Source of the DNA: Photobacterium pectinilyticum
GTDB taxonomy: Bacteria; Pseudomonadota; Gammaproteobacteria; Enterobacterales; Vibrionaceae
Assembly: GCF_024357955.1 (NCBI RefSeq)
Contig: NZ_JANEYT010000037.1
Span: 1 to 48,858, forward strand
Reading direction: 5' to 3'
Length of the DNA stretch: 48,858 bases
Shown: piece by piece, positions 8,266 through 17,082 of the stretch
Layout of the letters: each line of letters starts with the position of its first letter
Position numbering within the stretch: the first letter of the stretch is position 1
The notes under the pieces: generated by a model
The model's input: only the letters and a program-made list of their open reading frames with translations
Database searches by the model: none
Told to the model about the DNA's origin: nothing
Translations under genes and position numbers: made by a program

Positions 8266-10716
8266 TTAAGCCGCTATTACCTTTGGTGTCGGCTGGTAGG
8301 GCTTGGCCGCCAGCTCTTGCGAGTCGAAGTCATCGACATTGATAGTGCGTAGTCGACCTTCTTCCGCCCGGCATAGTAGCTCGGCTTCTTCCGGGTTTAT
8401 CACATTAAGCTCAAGCCCTTTTTCTGCCACTTTATCCAATTGCATGAACGGCATGCGTTTACCGGCTGCTTTACAGACGCGATCGTAGATCGGCTCAGCA
8501 GCAAGGATATCATTAAGCGTTGCTTCAATCATACCGACCGCATTGTTGGCTGTTGCTTCCAAATATTGGTTGCGGCCAATACGGCTACGGGTTTCGCTTG
8601 GGGTCTGGATGATTCGTGCGACTTTATGATCCAGCCTATCCGATGGACGTACACGGCCTAGCCCTAAAGGGAACACTATGGTGCGTAGCACGGCTGCAAT
8701 TGGGCGATTCGGGAAGTTGCGCAGAAACTCGTCCAATGCTTCCTGAGTCTGGTAGAGCGCATCTTGCAGGCCCCAGTGAACCAAGGGGAGATCTTCAGCC
8801 TTGGCCCCTTCGTCCGTATAACGTTTGAGTGTCGCAGAGGCAAGGTAGAGTTGACTCAGCACATCACCCAATCGAGCTGACAGGCGTTCTTTTCGCTTGA
8901 GAGACCCACCCAGTACTGCCATTGATATGTCAGCAAGTAAAGCCAAGTTGGCACTGTAGCGGTTCAGTTGCTGGTAGTAGCGAGCCGTTGGATCTTTTCT
9001 CGGAGCAGAAGAGCCACGGCCATCAGTCAGGCCGAACCAGAATGAACGCACCATATTGCTGATCACAAACCCGACATGACCGAACAAGGATTGATCAAAT
9101 TCACGCAGTGCTTTTTCGGTATCTTCGTTGTAGGCGGCGTTTATTTCGTTAAGGACATACGGGTGGCAGCGGATCGCCCCCTGACCAAAGATGATCATCG
9201 ATCGGGTCAGGATATTCGCCCCTTCTACGGTGACGGCTATTGGCGCCCCTTGGTAGCCTCGAGCCAAGAAGTTGCTTGGACCCATACAGATCCCTTTCCC
9301 TCCGACAATGTCCATCGCGTCAATAACACTGCGTTGGCCACGGTGGGTACAGTGGTATTTTACAATCGCTGAAATAACCGAGGGTTTCTCGCCGAGATCA
9401 ATACCGGCCACGGTCAGATTACTGGCCGCATCCATGACATAGGCATTGCCGGTAATGCGAGCCAATGGCTCCTCGATCCCTTCCATCTTGCCGATTGGTA
9501 GTTTGAACTGGCGGCGGATACGGGCATAGGCACCAGTGGCCATCGCCGCAGACTTCAGCCCGCCAGTTGAGTTGGACGGCAAGGTGATCCCACGGCCGAC
9601 CGATAGACACTCAACCAGCATACGCCAGCCTTGACCTGCCATTTCCTGACCGCCAATAATAAATTCGATAGGGACAAAGACTTTGTCACCTTGGGTTGGA
9701 CCATTTTGGAACGGGACATTGAGAGGGAAGTGACGGCGGCCGATGTTGACACCATCAATGTCGGTTGGGATCAGGGCGCAGGTAATTCCTAGCTCTTCTT
9801 CATCACCCAAGAGGTGGTCCGGGTCAAACAGCTTGAAAGCCAAGCCAAGTACAGTGGCAATTGGTGCCAAGGTGATATAGCGTTTGTTCCAGGTCAGCTC
9901 CATCCCGAGCACTTCTTCTCCCTGCCAATAGCCTTTTTTGACGATCCCGAAGTCCGGGATAGAGCCGGCGTCAGACCCCGCTTCTGGACTGGTCAAAGCA
10001 AAACAAGGGATCTCCTTACCTTCGGCAAGTCGAGGCAGGTAATGGTCTTTTTGATCTTGGGTACCGTAATGCTGCAGTAGCTCACCGGGACCGAGTGAAT
10101 TCGGTACCCCGACAGTCGAGGAAAGCACGGCAGATACGCCAGTTAACTTTTGTAGTACCAGAGACTGGGCATAAGCGGAAAATTCAAGGCCGCCATATTT
10201 CTTCTTGATGATCATGGCAAAGAACTTGTGATCTTTGAGGTATTGCCATACATCCGGCGGTAGGTCAGCCAGTTCGTGGGTGACCTGGAAGTCGTTGACC
10301 ATGCGGCAGACTTCATTGACCGGTCCATCAAGGAACGCTTTCTCTTCGGGGCTCAGGCGCGGGGCAGGAATATCGTGTAGCTTATTCCAATCGGGAGCAC
10401 CACGGAACAAGTCGGCTTCCCACCAAACGGTACCAGCGTCAATGGCTTCTTTTTCCGTCCGTGACATTTCAGGCATGACTTTCTTGAACGCTTCCAGTGC
10501 GCGGCGGCTCACTAACGAGCGGCGCAGAGACGTTATATTGAGCGGTAAAGCGATGATCAAAAAAGCTAACCAACTAAACTGGCCAGTAATATCGAGTAGG
10601 GTGCCCACAGCCAGTGTAGCAGCAATGGCGAGGGTGAAGGTGCGTAGGTTTGCCCGGTGGTAAGCGAGCACACCGGTTATACCAACCAGCCCCAGTAGGT
10701 ACACAAGTGTAACCAT
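8266..10716 (-). CDS. fadE: Acyl-CoA dehydrogenase FadE
   Basis: FadE carries out the first step of fatty-acid beta-oxidation, oxidising acyl-CoA to trans-2-enoyl-CoA with FAD and passing electrons towards the respiratory chain. The 816-residue length matches the long FadE type (E. coli, 814). Two hydrophobic segments (about 2-20 and 27-60) suggest membrane association, followed by the acyl-CoA dehydrogenase domains (about 125-500) and the long C-terminal DUF1974-type region. ATG 10716 has an AAGGAGA site with ideal 6-base spacing; a TTG at 10722 touches that site and is unlikely. A FadR-like operator and a TATAAT box lie upstream. Divergent from gmhA, as in E. coli. Confidence 0.95.
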   Translation of the reverse strand: MVTLVYLLGLVGITGVLAYHRANLRTFTLAIAATLAVGTLLDITGQFSWLAFLIIALPLNITSLRRSLVSRRALEAFKKVMPEMSRTEKEAIDAGTVWWEADLFRGAPDWNKLHDIPAPRLSPEEKAFLDGPVNEVCRMVNDFQVTHELADLPPDVWQYLKDHKFFAMIIKKKYGGLEFSAYAQSLVLQKLTGVSAVLSSTVGVPNSLGPGELLQHYGTQDQKDHYLPRLAEGKEIPCFALTSPEAGSDAGSIPDFGIVKKGYWQGEEVLGMELTWNKRYITLAPIATVLGLAFKLFDPDHLLGDEEELGITCALIPTDIDGVNIGRRHFPLNVPFQNGPTQGDKVFVPIEFIIGGQEMAGQGWRMLVECLSVGRGITLPSNSTGGLKSAAMATGAYARIRRQFKLPIGKMEGIEEPLARITGNAYVMDAASNLTVAGIDLGEKPSVISAIVKYHCTHRGQRSVIDAMDIVGGKGICMGPSNFLARGYQGAPIAVTVEGANILTRSMIIFGQGAIRCHPYVLNEINAAYNEDTEKALREFDQSLFGHVGFVISNMVRSFWFGLTDGRGSSAPRKDPTARYYQQLNRYSANLALLADISMAVLGGSLKRKERLSARLGDVLSQLYLASATLKRYTDEGAKAEDLPLVHWGLQDALYQTQEALDEFLRNFPNRPIAAVLRTIVFPLGLGRVRPSDRLDHKVARIIQTPSETRSRIGRNQYLEATANNAVGMIEATLNDILAAEPIYDRVCKAAGKRMPFMQLDKVAEKGLELNVINPEEAELLCRAEEGRLRTINVDDFDSQELAAKPYQPTPKVIAA

Positions 10717-10745
10717 GTTCAATCTCCTTATTTGGGCGTTGTTTT

Positions 10746-10751
10746 ATTATA
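10746..10751 (-). promoter_or_regulatory. Probable -10 box of fadE
   Basis: On the minus strand a perfect TATAAT lies 30 bases upstream of the fadE ATG. No good -35 is seen at normal spacing, which would fit a regulated promoter. Confidence 0.45.
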
Positions 10752-10775
10752 TTTTAGGTACAATTTATGCATGGT

Positions 10776-10792
10776 AAGAGGTCTAACCACTT
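10776..10792 (-). promoter_or_regulatory. FadR-like operator upstream of fadE
   Basis: The 17-bp site has the central GGTC-T-AACC core and A/T ends of the FadR consensus (A-N-CTGGTC-N-GACC-N-G-N-T), with about four mismatches in the assigned positions. It lies about 25 bp upstream of the fadE -10 box. FadR represses fad genes in vibrios and enterobacteria until long-chain acyl-CoA is present. The assignment is by eye. Confidence 0.55.
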
Positions 10793-11207
10793 GAGCTAAG
10801 TGTAATGTGATCTTTAATGAAATGTAAAATAAATTTCTATTGTGATGGCGTGTGATTACGTAAACATGTCTTGTCACTTGTTGTAAAACAAGGGATTGAT
10901 CGAGATTGGTGGGAAGGAAAAAACGCCTGAGTTAATTTGTCACATAATTAAGAACGCGTGATATAGTTCACGTATTACGACGAATGCGGCATTGACGCAG
11001 CATTTACGTGAATTTTTTGTAGTGCAAGCGAGGCCGTGCAGAGTGGCGTTCCCTCATTATTGCCTTTCCCTAACTCCGACTGACAATTGCCCGCCGGATC
11101 CCTATGTCGGGATGATGGTTACTTACAAATTGTTAACTTGATCTCACTAAATGATAACGATTGTGTTTGGCTTTTGTCGTTCCCGTTTGGTTTGTAAGGG
11201 GTTTACC
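10793..11207. other. Long intergenic region between fadE and the SulP remnant
   Basis: No protein gene is visible on either strand. The region is AT-rich on its left side. It contains one terminator-like hairpin on the plus strand (10967-11018), listed separately, and possible weak promoter elements (TTGTCA at 10938 and TATAGT at 10962, 19 bp apart). Confidence 0.6.
10967..11018 (+). terminator. Orphan terminator-like hairpin
   Basis: The arms TTCACGTA (10967-10974) and TACGTGAA (11005-11012) pair perfectly, with an inner AATGC/GCATT stem and an 8-base bulge, and six T residues follow directly. No plus-strand gene lies upstream, because fadE runs the other way. It could end a small RNA or act as a leader attenuator for the decayed SulP gene. 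Confidence 0.45.
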
Positions 11208-11378
11208 GTGTTGTTATTTGATGCGCTCAGACAGGCGTGGCGCGAAGGCTTTTCTCTCCCGGTGTTGCGTGCTGATGTTGTCGCAGGCCTGCTGGCAGGG
11301 CGGTGGATAATGTTGCCTGTTATGCCTGTTATGCCTGTTATGCCTGTGCAGAGTCATTACGTGAGCATTTGGCAATAA
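11208..11378 (+). pseudogene. N-terminal remnant of a SulP-family anion transporter
   Basis: The frame from GTG 11208 (AAGGGG site 4 to 5 bases upstream) encodes a start typical of SulP/DauA transporters: a soluble lead with Trp-Arg-Glu-Gly-Phe, then Leu-Arg-Ala-Asp-Val-Val-Ala-Gly-Leu-Leu-Ala-Gly entering the first membrane helix. After about 30 residues the similarity ends. It runs into a 9-bp tandem repeat coding Val-Met-Pro units and stops at TAA 11376-11378, about 56 codons in total; SulP proteins usually exceed 450 residues. I see no further SulP sequence before gmhA. It is therefore a relic after a large deletion. The family match rests on recalled sequence similarity. Confidence 0.6.
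11314..11347. repeat. 9-bp tandem repeat, 3.8 copies
   Basis: The unit TGCCTGTTA is repeated three times exactly and a fourth time as seven bases. It lies in frame within the SulP remnant (Val-Met-Pro units) at the point where similarity is lost, consistent with slippage or a deletion junction. Confidence 0.9.
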
Positions 11379-11474
11379 AGACTCACAATGTTCAGCCGAA
11401 GGAGTCGACACTTCCAAGCGTTTCTTTGTACACTGCGAGTTGATAATAATTTTTGACAAGTCAGAGAAGGTCCT

Positions 11475-12053
11475 ATGTATCAAGACAACATCCGCGCCGA
11501 GTTGACGGAAGCGGCAGAAGTCCTCAACCGTTTCTTAAATGATGATAAGAACATTGCTGATATCGAAGCAGCTGCCAAACTTCTGGCCGAGTCGTTTAAG
11601 CAAGGCGGCAAGGTATTGTCTTGTGGTAATGGTGGCTCTCACTGTGATGCGATGCATTTTGCTGAAGAGTTGACAGGTCGCTACCGTGAAAACCGTCCGG
11701 GTTACCCGGGGATTGCGATTTCCGATCCGAGCCATCTGTCTTGTGTCAGCAATGACTTTGGATATGAGTCGGTGTTTTCCCGCTACCTTGAAGCGGTAGG
11801 TTCAAAAGGTGATGTGTTGTTTGGCTTATCGACATCAGGCAATTCCGGTAATATCTTGAAGGCTATCGAGGCTGCCAAGGCGAAGGGGATGAAAGTCATT
11901 GCCCTGACCGGTAAAGATGGTGGCAAGATGGCGGGTCTTGCGGATGTGGAAATTCGTGTACCGCATTTCGGTTATGCTGATCGCATTCAGGAAGTGCATA
12001 TCAAGATTATCCATATTTTGATTATGTTGATTGAAAAAGAAATGGCGAAATAA
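11475..12053 (+). CDS. gmhA: Sedoheptulose-7-phosphate isomerase
   Basis: GmhA (LpcA) converts sedoheptulose 7-phosphate to glycero-manno-heptose 7-phosphate, the first step towards the heptose of the lipopolysaccharide inner core. The 192-residue length equals that of E. coli. The SIS phosphosugar-binding fold is complete, with Cys-Gly-Asn-Gly-Gly-Ser (about 51-56), Glu-Glu-Leu-Thr-Gly-Arg (about 65-70) and Ser-Thr-Ser-Gly-Asn-Ser (about 119-124). The ribosome site GAGAAGG lies 6 to 7 bases before ATG 11475. It is followed after 44 bp by yafJ, as in E. coli. Confidence 0.96.
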   Translation: MYQDNIRAELTEAAEVLNRFLNDDKNIADIEAAAKLLAESFKQGGKVLSCGNGGSHCDAMHFAEELTGRYRENRPGYPGIAISDPSHLSCVSNDFGYESVFSRYLEAVGSKGDVLFGLSTSGNSGNILKAIEAAKAKGMKVIALTGKDGGKMAGLADVEIRVPHFGYADRIQEVHIKIIHILIMLIEKEMAK

Positions 12054-12097
12054 CCCAGTGTTTTTTACTGGAACATAGAGGAAGGGCATAAAGGACT

Positions 12098-12877
12098 ATG
12101 TGTGAATTACTTGGCATGAGTGCCAATGTGCCGACAGATATATGCTTTAGTTTTACCGGCCTGATGCAGCGTGGGGGCAATACTGGCCCACACCGCGATG
12201 GCTGGGGGATCACCTTTTACGAAGGCAAGGGATTTAGGACCTTCAAGGATCCGAACCCGAGCAGCAAATCACGTATTGCAGAGTTGGTACAGGAATACCC
12301 GATCAAAAGCTGTGCGGTAGTCAGCCATATCCGGCAGGCAAACCGTGGTGGCGTGAGTTTGGAGAATACCCACCCGTTTACCCGCGAACTGTGGGGACAA
12401 TACTGGACGTTTGCCCATAATGGCCAGTTGACGGGTTACGATGAGCTCGATACCGGCCGATTCAAGGCGGTAGGTGATACTGACAGTGAAATCGCTTTTT
12501 GCTGGCTGCTCAAACAACTTGATGATCAGTTCCCTGATACCCCTGATGACTTGGATGCGGTGTGCCGAGTACTGGCGGAAAGCTGTGATACATTACGCCA
12601 GCTTGGTGTTTACAACATGTTGTTGAGTAATGGTGAGTATGTACTTACCTACTGTACTAACAACCTGCATTGGATCACCCGTCGCGCCCCATTTGGTAAA
12701 GCGTCATTAATTGACGAAGATGTGACGATTGATTTTCAGCAGGAAACGACACCTAATGATGTGGTAACCGTGATTGCAACTCAGCCTCTGACCAATGATG
12801 AAAATTGGCACAAAATGGAGGTCGGGGAATTCAATGTTTTCCATTTTGGTGAGCAGGTATTCAATCGAACGTTGTAA
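12098..12877 (+). CDS. yafJ: Class II glutamine amidotransferase (YafJ-like)
   Basis: The 259-residue protein begins Met-Cys-Glu-Leu-Leu, so removal of Met exposes Cys2 as the nucleophile of an Ntn-type (class II) glutaminase. The usual Asp-Gly-Trp-Gly (about 32-35), Arg-Gln-Ala-Asn-Arg-Gly and His-Asn-Gly-Gln motifs follow. It is a stand-alone amidotransferase domain with no synthase part, and its acceptor is unknown. It is placed next to gmhA as in E. coli and probably shares its transcript. A strong terminator follows. Confidence 0.88.
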   Translation: MCELLGMSANVPTDICFSFTGLMQRGGNTGPHRDGWGITFYEGKGFRTFKDPNPSSKSRIAELVQEYPIKSCAVVSHIRQANRGGVSLENTHPFTRELWGQYWTFAHNGQLTGYDELDTGRFKAVGDTDSEIAFCWLLKQLDDQFPDTPDDLDAVCRVLAESCDTLRQLGVYNMLLSNGEYVLTYCTNNLHWITRRAPFGKASLIDEDVTIDFQQETTPNDVVTVIATQPLTNDENWHKMEVGEFNVFHFGEQVFNRTL

Positions 12878-12890
12878 TGCTTATCTGAAT

Positions 12891-12919
12891 AAAAAACGCG
12901 ACCTCAGGTCGCGTTTTTT
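12891..12919. terminator. Bidirectional terminator between yafJ and purN
   Basis: The stem ACGCGACCT/AGGTCGCGT is flanked by six A residues on the left and six T residues on the right, so it can stop both convergent transcripts. Confidence 0.85.
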
Positions 12920-12943
12920 AACGTTTTGATAGGGCTTCACGCC

Positions 12944-13588
12944 TTACTCATCAGTCGCATAGCCGGACAGAGGTAATGGCGAACCATCAAGTACCGCTTT
13001 TCCGCCGGTCATCACAACACGGCTTTGCAGGCACCAGTTGGCGACCATCGGATAGATACGGTGCTCTTGCTCTTGGACTCGGGCCATCACGTCATCGGCA
13101 TTATCGCCGGCAAAGATTGGTACCTTGGCCTGGAGGATCACCGGTCCGCCGTCAAGCTCTTCAGTGACGAAATGGACACTGGTACCATGCTCCTCATCAC
13201 CGGCATCGATAGCCCGCTGGTGGGTATTGAGCCCGGTGTACTTCGGCAGCAGGGACGGGTGGACATTGAGCATCCGCCCTTGGTAGTGGCGGACAAAGTC
13301 ACCGCTGAGGATGCGCATGAAGCCGGCCAGGATCACCAGATCCGGCTGGTAGCTGTCGATGCGATCGGCCATGGCCTGGTCGAAGGCTGCACGGTCAGCA
13401 TAGTCTGCTGCACAAAGGTGCAGGGCATCAATGCCAGCTTGGCGGGCACGCTCTAATCCGTAAGCGTCAGCCTTGTTGGACAGCACCGCACTGATGCGGG
13501 CGTCCTTGATGATGCCTGACTCGCAGGCATCAATCATCGCTTGAAGGTTAGAGCCGTTGCCTGAGATAAGAACAACGATATTCTTCAT
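12944..13588 (-). CDS. purN: Phosphoribosylglycinamide formyltransferase
   Basis: PurN transfers a formyl group from 10-formyltetrahydrofolate to GAR, the third step of purine synthesis. Catalytic Asn108, His110 (Asn-Val-His-Pro-Ser-Leu) and Asp146 (Leu-Asp-Gly-Gly-Pro) correspond to E. coli Asn106, His108 and Asp144. The Gly-Asn-Gly-Ser-Asn phosphate loop is at 10-14, and 214 residues is normal. The start lies 3 bases after the purM stop, so it is translated as part of a purMN operon. Confidence 0.96.
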   Translation of the reverse strand: MKNIVVLISGNGSNLQAMIDACESGIIKDARISAVLSNKADAYGLERARQAGIDALHLCAADYADRAAFDQAMADRIDSYQPDLVILAGFMRILSGDFVRHYQGRMLNVHPSLLPKYTGLNTHQRAIDAGDEEHGTSVHFVTEELDGGPVILQAKVPIFAGDNADDVMARVQEQEHRIYPMVANWCLQSRVVMTGGKAVLDGSPLPLSGYATDE

Positions 13589-13591
13589 CGC

Positions 13592-14632
13592 TTACAGGAT
13601 CTCCACCTGCTCTTCGCCTTCGTTGGCATTGGCAATGTGGCCCAGGAGCCAAGCCTGCTCGCCTTCGGCATTGAGGATGCTGATCGCTTGCTCTGCCTGT
13701 GCTTTTGGCAGGGCAATCACCAAGCCAACACCACAGTTGAAGGTACGGTACATCTCGTAGGTATCAACGTTACCGGCTTCTTGTAGCCAGTTGAACACAG
13801 CAGGCCACTGCCAGCTGTTACCGTCAACAACCGCTTTCGTGCCTTGTGGCAGAACGCGCGGGATGTTTTCCCAGAAACCACCGCCAGTGATGTGGGAAAT
13901 AGCATGGACATCACAGCTTTCCATCATCTTAAGGGTCGATTTCACGTAGATTTTGGTTGGCTCTAGCAGGTGATCAGAAAGCGCTTTGCCTTCGATTTCC
14001 TGATTAAGGTCGGCATTTGAAACCTCAAGGATTTTACGGATCAGCGAGAAGCCGTTTGAGTGCGGGCCGCTAGAGGCAACAGCAATCAGGGCATCGCCTT
14101 CTGCTACTTTGCTGCCATCAATGATGTCAGCTTTTTCAACAACGCCAACGCAGAAGCCAGCAACGTCGTAGTCTTCGCCGTGGTACATGCCAGGCATTTC
14201 CGCCGTTTCACCACCGATCAGTGCACAACCTGACTGGATACAACCTTCACCAATACCGGCAACAACATCAGCTGCGGTATCAACATCCAGCTTGCCCGTT
14301 GCGTAGTAATCCAGGAAGAACAGTGGCTCGCCACCTTGTACGATTAAATCGTTGACACACATCGCAACTAGATCGATGCCAATCGTGTCGTGCTTGTTCA
14401 GATCCATCGCCAGGCGCAGTTTTGTACCCACACCGTCTGTACCAGATACCAAAACTGGCTCTTTGTACTTGGTCGGCAGGCTGCATAGTGCGCCAAAACC
14501 GCCAATACCGCCCATCACTTCAGGACGGTGGGTGCGTTTTACCACCCCTTTAATACGATCAACTAATGCATTACCTGCATCGATATCAACACCAGCATCT
14601 TTGTAGCTAAGAGAAGAGTTATTGCCGCTCAC
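13592..14632 (-). CDS. purM: Phosphoribosylformylglycinamidine cyclo-ligase
   Basis: PurM closes the imidazole ring to make AIR, the fifth step of purine synthesis, using ATP. The 346-residue protein aligns with E. coli PurM (345) over its whole length, with the Ser-Tyr-Lys-Asp-Ala-Gly-Val-Asp-Ile start and the Gly-Gly-Glu-Thr-Ala-Glu-Met-Pro-Gly motif (about 141-149). The start codon is GTG 14632, with an AGGA site about 7 bases upstream. It is the first gene of purMN, and a near-perfect PurR operator lies about 65 bp upstream. Confidence 0.96.
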   Translation of the reverse strand: MSGNNSSLSYKDAGVDIDAGNALVDRIKGVVKRTHRPEVMGGIGGFGALCSLPTKYKEPVLVSGTDGVGTKLRLAMDLNKHDTIGIDLVAMCVNDLIVQGGEPLFFLDYYATGKLDVDTAADVVAGIGEGCIQSGCALIGGETAEMPGMYHGEDYDVAGFCVGVVEKADIIDGSKVAEGDALIAVASSGPHSNGFSLIRKILEVSNADLNQEIEGKALSDHLLEPTKIYVKSTLKMMESCDVHAISHITGGGFWENIPRVLPQGTKAVVDGNSWQWPAVFNWLQEAGNVDTYEMYRTFNCGVGLVIALPKAQAEQAISILNAEGEQAWLLGHIANANEGEEQVEIL

Positions 14633-14696
14633 AGGAGTTTCCTCAACGTATTAAAGTAAAAAAAGCGGGGGTATGATAACAGCAGTCTGGGCGGAA

Positions 14697-14712
14697 AGGA
14701 AAACGTTTGCGT
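14697..14712 (-). promoter_or_regulatory. PurR operator for purMN
   Basis: The minus-strand site ACGCAAACGTTTTCCT differs at one position from the PurR consensus ACGCAAACGTTTTCGT. It lies upstream of a likely -10 (TATCAT, 14673-14678) for purM. PurR with hypoxanthine or guanine would repress purMN. Confidence 0.85.
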
Positions 14713-14783
14713 CAATATTTGTCACTGAGTATTTCCTGAGCAAATAACCGTTCCACCTCTACCAGAGCACAAATGGTCTAGTG

Positions 14784-14789
14784 TATAAT
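14784..14789 (+). promoter_or_regulatory. -10 box of upp
   Basis: A perfect TATAAT lies 39 bases before the upp ATG. The -35 is weak. The order of sites suggests that the purMN and upp promoters diverge without overlap. Confidence 0.55.
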
Positions 14790-14828
14790 GGTGCGATTTT
14801 TTGAATTTAATTTGCCTAGGAGTCAAAG

Positions 14829-15455
14829 ATGAAAGTCGTTGAGGTTAAACACCCACTAGTAAAACATAAGATTGGTCTTATGCGCGAAGGTGACATCAGC
14901 ACTAAGCGATTCCGTGAGCTAGCGACGGAAGTAGGCAGCTTGTTGACATATGAAGCGACTTCAGACTTCGAAACAGAAAAAGTTACCATTGACGGCTGGA
15001 ATGGTCCAGTTGAAATTGACCAGCTAAAAGGCAAAAAAGTAACAGTCGTGCCAATCCTGCGTGCTGGTCTTGGCATGATGGACGGCGTGCTTGAGCACAT
15101 GCCAAGTGCACGTATCAGTGTTGTTGGTATCTACCGTGACGAAGAAACGCTTGAGCCAGTTCCTTATTTCAACAAGCTAGCATCTAACATTGATGAGCGT
15201 ATTGCGCTTGTTGTTGACCCGATGCTGGCAACTGGCGGCTCGATGATCGCTACCCTTGATTTGCTGAAAGAGCAAGGTTGTAAGCAATTCAAGGTATTGG
15301 TATTGGTTGCTGCGCCTGAAGGTATTGCAGCGCTTGAAAAAGCCCACCCAGACGTCGAACTTTACACGGCGGCAATCGATGAGAAGCTGAACGACAAAGG
15401 CTACATCGTACCGGGCCTAGGCGATGCGGGTGACAAGATCTTCGGTACTAAATAA
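14829..15455 (+). CDS. upp: Uracil phosphoribosyltransferase
   Basis: Upp salvages uracil by joining it to PRPP to give UMP. The 208-residue length is the same as in E. coli. The PRPP-binding loop ([10 protein letters not shown], 129-138) and the C-terminal uracil-binding segment (Pro-Gly-Leu-Gly-Asp-Ala-Gly-Asp, about 195-202) are intact. TAGGAG lies 7 bases before ATG 14829. In E. coli upp and uraA form one operon; here uraA is convergent, so the two are transcribed separately. Confidence 0.97.
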   Translation: MKVVEVKHPLVKHKIGLMREGDISTKRFRELATEVGSLLTYEATSDFETEKVTIDGWNGPVEIDQLKGKKVTVVPILRAGLGMMDGVLEHMPSARISVVGIYRDEETLEPVPYFNKLASNIDERIALVVDPMLATGGSMIATLDLLKEQGCKQFKVLVLVAAPEGIAALEKAHPDVELYTAAIDEKLNDKGYIVPGLGDAGDKIFGTK

Positions 15456-15485
15456 GCACTGTACTGCTAGAGTGAGTATGAAAGC

Positions 15486-15515
15486 AAAAAGCCGGATAGT
15501 TATCCGGCTTTTTTT
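15486..15515. terminator. Bidirectional terminator between upp and uraA
   Basis: The stem AAGCCGGATA/TATCCGGCTT is flanked by A residues on the left and a run of seven T residues on the right; it serves both convergent genes. Confidence 0.85.
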
Positions 15516-15534
15516 ATGGGCCTACTTAAGTTGA

Positions 15535-16788
15535 CTATTTGCTAGATGTCTCTTCCATCTGAGCATTATCGACCACATGGCTCTCGCCCAAGTCATCAGG
15601 CAAGATCAGATTCAGCAAGATAGCCACGATACCACACAGGCTAACGCCCTGTAGGCTGAATTCACCGATACCGAAAGCCATACCACCGATACCAAACACC
15701 AATGTTACCGCGACAATCACCAAGTTGCGTGCCTTGTGCAGGTCGACCTGGTTTTTGATCAAGGTGTTGAGGCCGACCGTGGCAATCGAGCCGAACAGCA
15801 AGATCATAATACCACCCATGACCGGAACCGGAATGGTTTGTAGCATGGCGCCCAGCTTACCAACAAAGGCCAGTACTAGTGCCGTAACGGCAGCGTAGGT
15901 CATGATCACCGGGTTGAATGCCTTGGTCAGCATAACGGCACCGGTGACTTCAGAGTATGTGGTATTTGGTGGTGCGCCAAACATTGAAGCGGCGATGGTT
16001 GCGACCCCATCACCCGCCATGGTGCGGTGCAGGCCGGGTTTTTTCAGGTAATCTTTACCCGTTACGTTGGAAATCGCCAACATATCGCCGACGTGCTCAA
16101 CGGCTGGAGCAATGGCCACTGGGATCATAAACAACACCGCGTTGATGTTGAATTCCGGGAAGGTGAAGTTAGGAAGTGCTAACCAAGCAGCCTGTTGAAC
16201 CGGGGTGAAGTCAACAACGCCAAAGCCTAGGCTGACCAGATAGCCAGTAACGATACCCGCCATAATAGGAATAAGCTTGAAAAAGCCCTTAGCAAATACG
16301 CTGAAGGCAATGGTGACCAATAGCGAGATGGCAGAAATCCATAACGCAGCATCGCCATTAACGAGCTGTACTGCACCGTCCCCGGTTTTACCCAACGCCA
16401 TATTCACAGCGGCTGGAGCCAAGCCTAGGCCGATAACCATGATCACCGGGCCAACAACAACGGGTGGTAGCAGCTTATGGATAATCGCAACACCACGTAC
16501 CTTGATAATCGCTCCCATACAGACGTAAATCACGCCGGCCATCATCAGGCCACCCATGGTTGCGGGGATCCCCCAAGTTTGTACGCCATACATAATAGGA
16601 GCAATAAAAGCAAAAGAGGAGGCGAGGAAGATAGGGACGGAGCGTTTGGTGATGACTTGAAAGAGGAGGGTACCGATACCGGCACCGAAGAGGGCAACGT
16701 TGGGATCCAGTCCGGTAAGAAGCGGTACCAGAACCAATGCGCCAAATGCGACGAAAAGCATTTGAGCACCCTGTAATATCTGCATCAT
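15535..16788 (-). CDS. uraA: Uracil permease (NCS2 family)
   Basis: UraA imports uracil with protons across the inner membrane. The 417-residue protein is hydrophobic throughout, with about 14 membrane segments as expected. The conserved Ala-Glu-His-Val-Gly-Asp motif (Glu near residue 235) and the later Pro-Asn-Thr-Thr-Tyr segment match the NCS2 uracil-binding region. It begins about 20 residues later than E. coli UraA, which is the form I recall from vibrios, so this is not a truncation. The start could be ATG 16788 or the adjacent ATG 16785. A PurR-like site lies upstream. Confidence 0.93.
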   Translation of the reverse strand: MMQILQGAQMLFVAFGALVLVPLLTGLDPNVALFGAGIGTLLFQVITKRSVPIFLASSFAFIAPIMYGVQTWGIPATMGGLMMAGVIYVCMGAIIKVRGVAIIHKLLPPVVVGPVIMVIGLGLAPAAVNMALGKTGDGAVQLVNGDAALWISAISLLVTIAFSVFAKGFFKLIPIMAGIVTGYLVSLGFGVVDFTPVQQAAWLALPNFTFPEFNINAVLFMIPVAIAPAVEHVGDMLAISNVTGKDYLKKPGLHRTMAGDGVATIAASMFGAPPNTTYSEVTGAVMLTKAFNPVIMTYAAVTALVLAFVGKLGAMLQTIPVPVMGGIMILLFGSIATVGLNTLIKNQVDLHKARNLVIVAVTLVFGIGGMAFGIGEFSLQGVSLCGIVAILLNLILPDDLGESHVVDNAQMEETSSK

Positions 16789-16837
16789 GGTTAAAATCCA
16801 CCCTAGCTATAAAAAAAATCGCGGAATGTTAGCACAG

Positions 16838-16853
16838 AGGCAACCGTTTACCT
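16838..16853 (-). promoter_or_regulatory. Possible PurR site upstream of uraA
   Basis: On the plus strand the 16 bases AGGCAACCGTTTACCT match the PurR consensus at 12 of 16 positions, including the central CGTTT. It lies next to a -10-like TAACAT for uraA. E. coli PurR is known to control upp-uraA, which makes the site plausible. Confidence 0.4.
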
Positions 16854-17082
16854 AAAGGTTATAGGCAAAATAGTCCAAAAAGGGATCTCAGCATTATTTT
16901 GTGATGTATAAGATAAAAAAATTGCAGAACATTGACGTTGAATAGTGTCTATTGGCAAAGACTTATAAAGCGTTGGGAACAGAAAAATACAATTGAATGA
17001 ATTTTTTGTGTGTGAAGCAGTTGCTCCGCGAGATACGTTCAATTTATGATCGGGTATTAACTTTAGTGATAACGAGTACTTT

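Noticed and set aside
11151..11207. Longer start of the SulP frame at ATG 11151
   Set aside because: The extra residues do not resemble SulP proteins, and the GTG at 11208 has a better placed ribosome site.
11314..11347. Possible CRISPR-like array from the short repeats
   Set aside because: The units are only 9 bp and directly adjacent without spacers, so this is a simple tandem repeat.
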